Origin: Rhodoferax sp. GW822-FHT02A01
Lineage (GTDB): Bacteria; Pseudomonadota; Gammaproteobacteria; Burkholderiales; Burkholderiaceae_C
Direction: 5' to 3'
NCBI RefSeq assembly: GCF_038784515.1
Contig: NZ_CP152376.1
Span: 2,914,001 to 2,978,000, forward strand
DNA: 64,000 bases
In this document: positions 1 through 7,588 of the stretch, in pieces
Numbering within the stretch: the stretch's first letter is position 1
Layout of the letters: each line of letters begins with the position of its first letter
Translations under genes and position numbers: made by a program
The notes under the pieces: model-generated
Told to the model about the DNA's origin: nothing
Databases searched by the model: none
The model's input: only the letters and a program-made list of their open reading frames with translations

Positions 1-493
1 GACGCACCTCGTGATCCAAGGTTTCCGACAGCCCTTCAACAGCGTGCTTGGACGCTGAATACAGAGACATGTACGGTGCAGGCAGAAAACCCAGCACCGA
101 GCTGATGTTGACAATACGTCCTGACTGCTGCGCGCGCATATGCGGCAGCACCGCCTTGATCGTGCGCAAAAGACCGAATAGATTGGTGTCGAACAGGGTC
201 TGCGCTTCGGCAATCGATGTTTCTTCCGTTGCGCCCAGCAAGGTCACTCCTGCACTGTTGACCAGCACGTCAATGCGCTTGGCTTGCGCCATGATGGTTT
301 GGATTCCTCGCTCTATGGACGCTTCGTCACGGATGTCCATCTGGATGAGTACGACACCAGGTATGGCTTGCGCTGTGGCAGTGTTTCGCACGGTACCGAA
401 GACGCGGCAACCTTGCTCGGAAAATTGCAACGCGGCAGCGCGTCCGATGCCCGATGAAACACCGGTAACGACGACAACTTTGGAGTTCGACAT
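1..493 (-). CDS. SDR-family oxidoreductase (3' end outside window)
   Basis: This is a short-chain dehydrogenase/reductase reading leftward from ATG at 493 and cut by the window edge. About 164 residues are visible. The Rossmann motif TGVSSGIG lies near residues 10-17, an NSAG motif follows, and YSASK carries the catalytic Tyr and Lys. Such enzymes oxidise or reduce carbonyl/alcohol substrates with NAD(P)H. The substrate cannot be read from the sequence. The start is 25 bp after the stop of the RND pump gene on the same strand, so it is probably the last gene of the TetR-controlled efflux operon. It may detoxify the same class of compound that the pump exports, but that is inference. Confidence 0.85.
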   Translation of the reverse strand, partial: MSNSKVVVVTGVSSGIGRAAALQFSEQGCRVFGTVRNTATAQAIPGVVLIQMDIRDEASIERGIQTIMAQAKRIDVLVNSAGVTLLGATEETSIAEAQTLFDTNLFGLLRTIKAVLPHMRAQQSGRIVNISSVLGFLPAPYMSLYSASKHAVEGLSETLDHEVR

Positions 494-518
494 GGTTGTT
501 ACTTTCTTGTTGATGATT

Positions 519-3500
519 TCAATGGGTGGATTGAATCTGTGAAGGGGTCGGTTTGATCTTGAACCAGATGGAATACATGGCGGGCAGGAAAACCAGCGTC
601 AGGATGGTCCCGGCAAAAGTGCCACCTATGAGCGTGTACGCAAGCGTTCCCCAGAACACGGAATGGGTAAGCGGAATGAAGGCCAGCATGGCAGCCAAGG
701 CCGTCAGGATCACCGGTCGGGCGCGCTGCACCGTTGCTTCCACGACCGCACGGAACGAGTCCAACCCTGCTTTCTCGTTTTCACGGATCTGCCCGAGCAA
801 AATCAGCGTATTGCGCATCAGAATCCCCGACAAAGCGATCAGGCCGACCAGCGCATTGATGCCAAAGGGCTGGCGGAACAGGAGCAGCGTCGGCACCACG
901 CCGATGAGGCCCAGCGGACTGGTCAGGAAGACCATGACCATGCCGGAGATGGAGCGGACCTGCAGGATGATGATCAGCAGGGTGGCCGCCAGCATGATGG
1001 GGAAGATCGGCAGCATGGCGACTGTCGCCTTGCCGGCTTCCTCGATGGAGCCGGCCTCCGCGATGCGGTAGCCGCTGGGCAGCTTGGCGATGATGGGCTG
1101 GAGCTCCTTGGTCATGGCGGTAGACACGTCCGGTGGCTGCAGGCCATCGGCAATGTCGCCACGTACGGTGATCGTCGGTGTGCGGTCACGTCGCCGCAGG
1201 ATGGGGTCTTCCATGCGCACTTCGACCTTGCCCACCTGTGACAACGGGATGCGCTGCGCAGCCGACCCGACCAGCGTGAAGCCGGCGATCTTTGCGGGGT
1301 CCAGACGAATGGCTCCGGCTGCACGGCCCACTACTTGTACCGAGCGGATATCCTCGCGCACTTCCGTCAGTGGCGCTCCACTCAGGAGGAACTGCAACTG
1401 CAGAGCGACCGAATTGGAGCTCAGTCCCAGGGCATGGAGCCGGTCCTGGTCGAGGGTGAAGTGCAGGGTGGGGACGCGCGGGCCCCAGTCCGTGTTGACG
1501 GTGCGCATCATCGGGCTGGCATGCAAGACGGCCTCGACCTCGGCGGAAATCTCGCGCAGCTTGTCCGGGTCCGGCCCCGTGACACGGTAGGCCACCGGGA
1601 AGGGCGAGGGCGGGCCGAACACGATTTGGGTAACGCGCACACGTGCCTCGGGCGCAAGGTCGTCGGCAATGGCCTGACGCAGTCTGACCTTGAGGGCTTC
1701 CCGTTCCTTGTCATCGCCCGTCAGCACCACGATCTTGGCGAAGGACGGATCGGGCAGTTCAGGTGCCATTGCCAGGAAAAAGCGTGGAGCGCCCTGACCG
1801 ATATAGGACGTGACGATCCGGGCTTCCTTTTGCTTGGCCAGCCAGGCTTCCACTTTCGCTGTCGCATCGCTGGTCTGCTGGATCGAAGTGCCGTAAGGCA
1901 TCTGGACCTCGACCAGCACTTCCGGCCGGTCGGAAGTGGGGAAGAACTGCTTCTTGACCATTGCCATGCCGAGTACTGACACCACGAAAAGCCCGATCAC
2001 CGCGCCAGCAACGATCCACTTGCGGGCAATGACGCGTCCCAGCAATTGACGAAAGCGGTTGTAATGCGGCGTGTCATACAGGGCAACGGTGAGCGCTGTG
2101 TGGCTGCTGTGGCTCTTCTTGACGTCAGGCAGCAGCTTGATGCCCAGGTAGGGTGTAAAGACGACTGCGACCACCCATGAAGCGATCAGCGCGATTCCGA
2201 CGATCCAGAACATGTTGCTGGTGTATTCACCCGCCGTGGAGCGTGCGAATCCATTGGGCATGAAGCCCACGGCCGTGACCAGCGTGCCTGAAAGCATGGG
2301 CGCGGCGGTCAGACTCCATGCATAGGCCGAGGCGGCGATACGGCTATAGCCCTCTTCCATCTTCACCACCATCATTTCGACAGCAATGATGGCGTCATCC
2401 ACCAGCAGACCCAGCGCCAGAATCAGCGAGCCCAGCGTGATGCGGTCAAAGTTCTTTCCGGAGGCAGCCATGATCACAAACACGGCCGCCAGAGTCAGTG
2501 GCACGGCTGCAGCAACCACGATGCCGACGCGCCAGCCCATGCTGACGAAGCACACCACCATGACCACCAGCAGGGCGACGAAGAACTTGACCATGAACTC
2601 GTCCACAGCCGAGCTGATGTTGACGGATTGATCGGTCACCTTGGTCAGTGTCATGCCCAGCGGGAGTTCCTCATTGATCTTGCTGACTTCCGCACCAAGG
2701 GCCTTGCCCAGGTCGAGCCCGTTCCAGTCGTCGCGCATGACGACGCCGAGCAACAATGCCGGCTCACCGCCATTGCGAACCATGAAGGTGGTTGGGTCTT
2801 CATAACCGCGCTCGACGCTCGCCACATCCGACAACTTCAATGTGCGCCCCTGCGCGACGATGGGTGTCTGGCGAATCTTCTCCAGCGTGTCGAAGGCGCC
2901 ATCGACACGTACAAAGACCTGTGGCCCCTTGGTCTCTATGGAGCCGGCGGGCGTCAGTACGTTCTGGCTGTTGAGCGCGGCAAAGATGTCTTGCGGCGCA
3001 ACGCCCAGCGTGGCCAGACGGTCGTGGGAGAAGGAAACATAGATGCGTTCGGGCTGCTCGCCGATGATGTTGACCTTCTTGACGCCGGCGACATGCAGCA
3101 GTTTCTGGCGCAGCGCTTCCGCGTCGCGCACCAGCAGTCTCTGTGGTTCGCCCTTGGCCTTGAGTGCAAAGAGTGCAAAGGTCACATCCGCATATTCGTC
3201 GTTGACCATCGGGCCAATGACGCCAGCAGGCAACTTCTTGGCCTCGTCGCCAATTTTCTTGCGGGCCTGATAGAACTCTTCCTGGACTTCGGCGGGCGGC
3301 GCGCTGTCGCGCAGCGAAACCATAGTAAAGGCCAGGCCGGGGCGGGTGAAGGTTTCCGTGCGGTCGTACCAGCGCAGTTCCTGCATGCGCTTTTCCAACG
3401 GCTCGGCGACCTGGTCCTGCATCTCTTGGGCCGTCGCGCCTGGCCAGGCGGTGACGATCGTCATCTGCTTGATCGTGAATGGCGGGTCTTCTGCACGCCC

Positions 3501-3611
3501 GAGCTTGAAGAACGACAGAATGCCGGCGGCCGAGATCAGGAAGATCAGGAACAGGGTGATGGCGCGTTCGCGTACCGCGAGCGCCGACAGATTGAAGCGG
3601 CCTTCACTCAC
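519..3611 (-). CDS. RND efflux pump inner-membrane permease
   Basis: This 1030-residue protein has the length and layout of resistance-nodulation-division drug/proton antiporters. There is one N-terminal membrane helix (about 15-35), a large periplasmic porter loop, a helix block near 335-500, a second porter loop and a final helix block. The transmembrane motif GLLVDDAIIAVE places the proton-relay Asp pair at 405-406, as in AcrB. The N-terminal LGRAEDPPF sequence resembles the TriC/VexF-like branch rather than classical AcrB; this is from memory. It overlaps the upstream adaptor gene by 4 bp (coupled translation) and is followed by a dehydrogenase gene. Substrates are unknown; hydrophobic or biocide-type compounds are typical. 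Confidence 0.95.
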   Translation of the reverse strand: MSEGRFNLSALAVRERAITLFLIFLISAAGILSFFKLGRAEDPPFTIKQMTIVTAWPGATAQEMQDQVAEPLEKRMQELRWYDRTETFTRPGLAFTMVSLRDSAPPAEVQEEFYQARKKIGDEAKKLPAGVIGPMVNDEYADVTFALFALKAKGEPQRLLVRDAEALRQKLLHVAGVKKVNIIGEQPERIYVSFSHDRLATLGVAPQDIFAALNSQNVLTPAGSIETKGPQVFVRVDGAFDTLEKIRQTPIVAQGRTLKLSDVASVERGYEDPTTFMVRNGGEPALLLGVVMRDDWNGLDLGKALGAEVSKINEELPLGMTLTKVTDQSVNISSAVDEFMVKFFVALLVVMVVCFVSMGWRVGIVVAAAVPLTLAAVFVIMAASGKNFDRITLGSLILALGLLVDDAIIAVEMMVVKMEEGYSRIAASAYAWSLTAAPMLSGTLVTAVGFMPNGFARSTAGEYTSNMFWIVGIALIASWVVAVVFTPYLGIKLLPDVKKSHSSHTALTVALYDTPHYNRFRQLLGRVIARKWIVAGAVIGLFVVSVLGMAMVKKQFFPTSDRPEVLVEVQMPYGTSIQQTSDATAKVEAWLAKQKEARIVTSYIGQGAPRFFLAMAPELPDPSFAKIVVLTGDDKEREALKVRLRQAIADDLAPEARVRVTQIVFGPPSPFPVAYRVTGPDPDKLREISAEVEAVLHASPMMRTVNTDWGPRVPTLHFTLDQDRLHALGLSSNSVALQLQFLLSGAPLTEVREDIRSVQVVGRAAGAIRLDPAKIAGFTLVGSAAQRIPLSQVGKVEVRMEDPILRRRDRTPTITVRGDIADGLQPPDVSTAMTKELQPIIAKLPSGYRIAEAGSIEEAGKATVAMLPIFPIMLAATLLIIILQVRSISGMVMVFLTSPLGLIGVVPTLLLFRQPFGINALVGLIALSGILMRNTLILLGQIRENEKAGLDSFRAVVEATVQRARPVILTALAAMLAFIPLTHSVFWGTLAYTLIGGTFAGTILTLVFLPAMYSIWFKIKPTPSQIQSTH

Positions 3612-4723
3612 GGACGCACTCCTTCAGTCGCCTTGGCGACGGCAAGACCCGCCACCCGAACCTGTTCGCCTTCGCGCAGCAAGTGCACGCCAAGCGCGAC
3701 TATGCGTTCGCCTTGTTTGATCTGCCCGGCAACATATGCACCGGCGTCATCCATTCGCTGGACTGTGACTGGCCGCCAGGACACCTTTGCAGGCTCTCCC
3801 TGGATGACCCATACCCCAGGCCCCTTGCCCGCGTCGAACAAAGCGGCAATCGGCACGTGCAACCCGTCTTGCCCGGACGAGCGTCCATCGGGAATCTGCA
3901 CGACGACTGTGGTGCCCAATGGCGCGTCTGACTGCGCCCCATCCAGTACATACCGCGCCTCAAATGTGCGTGTGAGTCGATCCGCTGAGTTGGATAACTG
4001 CCGCAGCTTGGCCGCAATGACAATGCCCTCCTTGCCGAACAACGTGGCTTGTGCCGATGATCCGATGGTGGGGCGCAGCGTTTCAGGCAGTTGAATCACA
4101 GCCTCGCGGCTGCCAGCTTGGGCCAGACGGACCACGGTCTGGCCTGCGGCAACAACCTGGCCGGGTTCGGCCAGCGTCTCCATGACGACGCCGTCGGCAT
4201 CGGCCACCAGCTCCGCATAGCGGTTCGCATTGCGGGCAAGATCTGCCTGGGCCTCAGCACTACTGAGTTGGGCTTTGGCTGCGTCGGCTGCAGCTTTGAC
4301 CTGATCGTAGGCCGATGCCGAAATGGCGCCGGTACCGCGCAAGTCGTTGTAGCGGGCTTCGTCATCCGCAGTCTGCTTTGCGCGTGCGCGTGCGGCGGCA
4401 ACGGCCTCCAGTGAAGCATTGGCTGCAAGCTTCAGGTCGGCGGGATCGATACGCATGAGCAATTGGCCGCGCTTGACGCTCTGCCCGGCGTCCACCAGTC
4501 GCTCCAACACCTTGCCGGAGACTCGAAATCCCAAGTCGCTCTGCACCCGGGCCGCTACGGTACCGGTGAACGAACGTGAGGCAGCGGCTGCCGTCTGGAC
4601 AACCGCCGCACGAACCAAGGGCTGTTCGGTGCGCGGATCGACAGAAGCCTTTTCGCCGCAAGCGACCAACGCCAACGGCAGTGCACAAATGAATAGAGGT
4701 ATAGCGAGGCGGAGCCGGAGCAT
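3608..4723 (-). CDS. RND periplasmic adaptor lipoprotein (membrane fusion protein)
   Basis: This 371-residue HlyD/AcrA-type adaptor should bridge the RND permease and the outer-membrane factor. A lipoprotein signal ends in LALVAC with the lipidated Cys at 22. A lipoyl/barrel-sandwich half motif (FRVSGKVLERLVDAGQSVKRG) follows, then an Ala-rich alpha-hairpin near 95-175 and a second lipoyl half (VMETLAEPGQVVAAGQ). It is the first gene of a leftward operon with the permease, and its stop overlaps the permease start. A near-consensus promoter and one copy of the palindromic operator lie immediately upstream (4757-4792), so it should be repressed by the neighbouring TetR protein. Confidence 0.94.
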   Translation of the reverse strand: MLRLRLAIPLFICALPLALVACGEKASVDPRTEQPLVRAAVVQTAAAASRSFTGTVAARVQSDLGFRVSGKVLERLVDAGQSVKRGQLLMRIDPADLKLAANASLEAVAAARARAKQTADDEARYNDLRGTGAISASAYDQVKAAADAAKAQLSSAEAQADLARNANRYAELVADADGVVMETLAEPGQVVAAGQTVVRLAQAGSREAVIQLPETLRPTIGSSAQATLFGKEGIVIAAKLRQLSNSADRLTRTFEARYVLDGAQSDAPLGTTVVVQIPDGRSSGQDGLHVPIAALFDAGKGPGVWVIQGEPAKVSWRPVTVQRMDDAGAYVAGQIKQGERIVALGVHLLREGEQVRVAGLAVAKATEGVRP

Positions 4724-4756
4724 GAAAGTCCCTTTGAGGAAATGATCAGGACTTTC

Positions 4757-4785
4757 ATTATGGTACTAGTGACTAAATGTGTCAA
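4757..4785 (-). promoter_or_regulatory. Predicted sigma-70 promoter of the adaptor/pump operon
   Basis: On the minus strand a consensus -35 TTGACA (4780-4785) is followed after 17 bp by CATAAT as -10 (4757-4762). The -10 is about 33 bp upstream of the adaptor ATG at 4723. The -35 hexamer and most of the spacer lie inside the 24-bp palindrome at 4769-4792, so repressor binding would exclude RNA polymerase. This is sequence inference only. Confidence 0.7.
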
Positions 4786-4792
4786 TAGTCAC
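4769..4792. promoter_or_regulatory. TetR-type operator, copy 1
   Basis: A perfect inverted repeat GTGACTA-N10-TAGTCAC lies between the tetR stop (4805) and the adaptor start (4723). The same arms with the same 10-bp spacing recur at 5463-5486 in the tetR/outer-membrane-factor gap. An overlapping perfect ATGTGT-N8-ACACAT repeat occupies 4777-4796. Position over the promoter and recurrence make it the probable binding site of the local TetR repressor. Confidence 0.75.
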
Positions 4793-4804
4793 ACATATTT
4801 TTCG

Positions 4805-5422
4805 TCAAGGCGACAGGCTGCGGAGGATGAGGCTCGACAAAAGCAGGGGTGCCTCCTCGGTGTTCTCCAGGCTGTGTTGCAAGAGCAACGGGTTGAGGTA
4901 GGGGCGCATGACCAGATAAATCGCCATCGCCGTTTCATCCAGGGGCGTCTTGCGCTCGAAGTCTCCGGTTTGGCGACCTTCTTGCAATATGTCCCGAAGC
5001 ATCTTCTGGATGCGCCCTTCATAGGCAATAACCGACTGCCAGCGCTCGGTCGCAGCGGATGCGGCAATTTCATACAGCTTGCGATCCTGGAAGAAAAGGC
5101 GAAGGCTCGACTCGGTCATGACCTTGAACATTCGACGCAACTTCTCTGGCGGCGTCTCAGTCCCGGCGATCGCTGCGCTGACCTCGGATTCGATCTGGAG
5201 AAGGCAATTGGTGCAGATCACCTCGCCTATGGCTTGCTTGGACTCAAAGAACTTGTAGATGTAGGCCTTGGAAAACCCGATGACCTTGGCGAGATCGGAG
5301 ACTGCTGTTTTTTCATAGCCGTAGCGGCTGAAATGTTGTGTGGCTGCAACAACAATTTGATTTCGCACATCGTGATCGGCCGGGCCGCGGCCTGAAGCGG
5401 AATAAGTACTGGTTTTTGTCAT
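4805..5422 (-). CDS. TetR/AcrR-family transcriptional repressor
   Basis: This 205-residue protein has an N-terminal helix-turn-helix near residues 20-65 (VRNQIVVAATQHFSRYGYEK, then VSDLAKVIGFSKAYIYKFF). A ligand-binding all-helical C-terminal domain follows, as in AcrR-type repressors. It lies between the leftward adaptor/pump operon and the rightward outer-membrane-factor gene. Matching palindromes occur on both sides of it. A weak promoter for the gene itself (GTGACT-N17-CATATT on the minus strand, 5458-5486) overlaps the second palindrome, so it should also repress itself. The inducer is unknown and is probably an exported drug-like compound. Confidence 0.92.
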   Translation of the reverse strand: MTKTSTYSASGRGPADHDVRNQIVVAATQHFSRYGYEKTAVSDLAKVIGFSKAYIYKFFESKQAIGEVICTNCLLQIESEVSAAIAGTETPPEKLRRMFKVMTESSLRLFFQDRKLYEIAASAATERWQSVIAYEGRIQKMLRDILQEGRQTGDFERKTPLDETAMAIYLVMRPYLNPLLLQHSLENTEEAPLLLSSLILRSLSP

Positions 5423-5451
5423 AGCAGTTCAGCTTACGTCATTTGTGGGAC

Positions 5452-5480
5452 TTGGACAATATGTGACTATTTGGTATATT
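5452..5480 (+). promoter_or_regulatory. Predicted sigma-70 promoter of the outer-membrane-factor gene
   Basis: TTGGAC (5452-5457) and TATATT (5475-5480) are separated by exactly 17 bp, and the -10 lies 31 bp upstream of the ATG at 5512. The palindrome at 5463-5486 covers the spacer and the -10 hexamer. The ribosome-binding site is AAGGAAG just before the start codon. Confidence 0.65.
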
Positions 5481-5486
5481 AGTCAC
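5463..5486. promoter_or_regulatory. TetR-type operator, copy 2
   Basis: The same GTGACTA-N10-TAGTCAC palindrome as at 4769-4792, with a different, AT-rich spacer. It sits between the divergent tetR (start 5422) and outer-membrane-factor (start 5512) genes and overlaps the promoters inferred for both. Identical arms and spacing in two locations separated by about 690 bp argue strongly against chance. Confidence 0.77.
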
Positions 5487-5511
5487 TATCAACTTTTAAG
5501 GAAGATATCCG

Positions 5512-6969
5512 ATGTTGCCCAAACATACGCTTGCCGCGCTCGTGGTTGCCGGCCTGTCAGCAGGCTGTGCCGTAGGTCCAGAATATGTTCGTCCGAATGT
5601 GCCCATGCTGGAGCAATTCCAAGGTCAGGCTGCGGTAGATTTGCGACAGGCGAAAGCCACTGCCGACCTCACTACGTGGTGGACGGGTTTTGGAGATCCT
5701 CAGTTGACTGAGCTGGTGACCCAGGCATTGGAACAGAACCTGGATCTGGCACAGGCATCTGCTCGCTTGGCTCAGGCCCGCGCCGGTCTAGGCTTTGCCA
5801 ACGCAGCAGTGCAGCCGTCCGGTAATTTGAGTGGTCAAGCCGCCAGAGCCTACCAATCGATAGAGACCCCTTTGGGCAGGGTCTTGAATTCGACACCAGG
5901 CTATGACCGTTATGGAAATGCATACGAGGTCGACATCGGTGCAAGCTGGGAGCTGGACGTGTTTGGAGGGCTGCGCCGAGAGCAGGAAGCAGCACGCGCC
6001 GAATACCAGTCTACAGAGGCAGGACTTGCGGCTACCCGCTTGGCAGTGGCGGCGCAGACGGCCGATACATACATCACCATTCGGGGCCTGCAAACCCGCT
6101 TGGATGTTGCACGCCACCAAGTCCAGACCCAACAGGATCTGCTCTCAACCATCAGGCTTTTGTACGGCAAAGGCCTGGCTGCAGAACTTCAAGTGAGGCA
6201 GGCCGAAGGCGCGCTTGCGCAGGTGCGGGCATCCATCCCGGTTTTGGAGTCTGGTCTGGATGTGGCCATGAACGCGCTGGATGTGATGCTCGCCGCTCCA
6301 GCCGGAACGCACCGGCCGCAGTTGATTGCATCCGCCGCCATTCCGACACCGCCACGTATCACCGGCATAGGTTCGCCCGCGGAGTTGCTCAGGCGTAGAC
6401 CGGACCTCATTGCAGCCGAACGCCGCTTGGCCGCATCGAACGCGCGTATAGGCGTAGCCCTCGCTGAATACTATCCAAAGCTCTCTCTTAGCGGATTGAT
6501 CGGTAGCGCTACTACCGTTTCCGGCAATTTGTTCACTGGAGGCGCCAGCCAAGCATCTGGCATGCTTGGTCTGCGTTGGCGTCTGTTTGACTTCGGTCGC
6601 ATTGATGCGCAGATTGCCTTGGCCAAGGGGCAAGAGGCCGAGATGTTGGCTGCGTATCGACTCGCTGCCTTGCACGCAACCGAGGATGTGGAGAACGCGT
6701 TTTCGGCCCTGGTCAAGCGAGAGGACCAGGGCATCATATTGGCAGAAGGAGTGGATTCGCTTGGCCGCGCGCGTGACGCTTCGTATGCAGCCTATCAAAA
6801 GGGAGTGGTCAGCTTGATCGAGGTCCTTCAGGCTGACGAGAACCTGCTTCGCGCATCGGATGCAAAAGCGCAAGCGCAAATGGAATCTGCACGTGCGGCC
6901 GTCGCTACCTTTAGAGCACTTGGAGGTGGCTGGCAACCCGGCGAGGTGAAGACGCTTGCAGCCAATTAG
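5512..6969 (+). CDS. NodT-family outer-membrane efflux lipoprotein
   Basis: This 485-residue TolC/OprM-like protein should form the outer-membrane channel of the adjoining tripartite efflux system. The signal peptide ends in the lipobox LSAGC with Cys 19, followed by AVGPEYVRP, the usual start of NodT proteins. Two tandem OEP domains are visible, each with an Ala/Gln-rich helical hairpin (for example QASARLAQARAGLGFANAAV). The second carries the typical ELLRRRPDLIAAERRLAASNARIG segment. It is transcribed divergently from tetR and the pump genes, but its promoter carries the shared operator, so the three components should be induced together. Confidence 0.95.
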   Translation: MLPKHTLAALVVAGLSAGCAVGPEYVRPNVPMLEQFQGQAAVDLRQAKATADLTTWWTGFGDPQLTELVTQALEQNLDLAQASARLAQARAGLGFANAAVQPSGNLSGQAARAYQSIETPLGRVLNSTPGYDRYGNAYEVDIGASWELDVFGGLRREQEAARAEYQSTEAGLAATRLAVAAQTADTYITIRGLQTRLDVARHQVQTQQDLLSTIRLLYGKGLAAELQVRQAEGALAQVRASIPVLESGLDVAMNALDVMLAAPAGTHRPQLIASAAIPTPPRITGIGSPAELLRRRPDLIAAERRLAASNARIGVALAEYYPKLSLSGLIGSATTVSGNLFTGGASQASGMLGLRWRLFDFGRIDAQIALAKGQEAEMLAAYRLAALHATEDVENAFSALVKREDQGIILAEGVDSLGRARDASYAAYQKGVVSLIEVLQADENLLRASDAKAQAQMESARAAVATFRALGGGWQPGEVKTLAAN

Positions 6970-7223
6970 CTGCCTGAATGGTCCTCTCAATCCAAGCAAT
7001 CGTGACCCACGAACTTTTACGTTATCGCTAAGCACCTCCAGTGCGCCCAAGGCGGTCAAGAATGTGAGAGTGTCGTGCCCCCACTAGGCTGCCATTCGTC
7101 CGATACCCCCATTTTCGTGCACGCGTTGTTGAATTAAGCGATTTGGAGGATCAGACGCGGTATATGGAAAACACAGTTGCACAAAAGCCGCGACAGCAAG
7201 TGCCGCGACTTTCTGCTAATAGC
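6970..7223. other. Intergenic stretch with no supported gene
   Basis: This region is lower in GC than its neighbours. It holds a 22-codon open frame (7164-7232, starting MENTVAQK) with a weak GGAGGA upstream, and a repeated GCCGCGAC (7187-7194 and 7202-7209). Neither is convincing as a gene or regulatory element. No terminator with a T-run was seen after the outer-membrane-factor gene. Confidence 0.4.
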
Positions 7224-7502
7224 TCAGAGTAACCACTTCAGGATGCGTTGGCCGAGAACCTCGCGACTGATGTCATAGCGATCGTGCAGCGTGGGCAGTG
7301 CACCAGCATCCGGATACTGGTCGGGTAAACCAACCAGCTCAAAGCCGGCTGGCTGAACCCGGTTATGCAGCAGTGTGCTCGACATCGCTTCACCTAGGTC
7401 ACCCACGATGGAATGGTTTTCTGCCACAACCACTAGGCGACGCTTGTAGCGGACCGCTTCCAGAATGGCGGCTTCGTCTAAGGGCTTGATGGTGGGGCAG
7501 GT
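7224..7502 (-). pseudogene. Transketolase C-terminal remnant
   Basis: On the minus strand the residues from TIKPLDEAAILEAVRYKRRL through VVVAENHSIVGDLGEA to DAGALPTLHDRYDIS match the C-terminal domain of transketolase-like proteins, as I recall the family. Only about 93 residues remain of a protein that normally has 300 (split subunit) or more than 600 residues. The thiamine-binding and pyrimidine domains are absent. The frame opens at about 7550, but the first 16 residues do not look like the family, so the 5' break is near 7505-7515. There is no full copy nearby. It is probably a dead fragment left by a deletion or insertion. Confidence 0.65.
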
Positions 7503-7518
7503 CAGCACCCCACGTATA

Positions 7519-7536
7519 ACCCCCCATTTGGGGGGT
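7519..7536. promoter_or_regulatory. Perfect GC-rich palindrome upstream of hybrid histidine kinase
   Basis: ACCCCCC-ATTT-GGGGGGT is an exact inverted repeat with 7-bp arms and a 4-bp centre, ending about 52 bp before the kinase ATG. It could be a response-regulator binding site or a hairpin. It is not followed by a T-run in either direction that would make it a terminator. Confidence 0.45.
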
Positions 7537-7588
7537 AGCATCACAATCACCCGCTATTCATACTTGCTTGGATACCGCTTTGCACTTT

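Noticed and set aside
7164..7232. A 22-codon frame (MENTVAQK) with GGAGGA upstream
   Set aside because: Too short, spacing to the ribosome-binding site is too long, no homology, and it runs into the end of the transketolase remnant.
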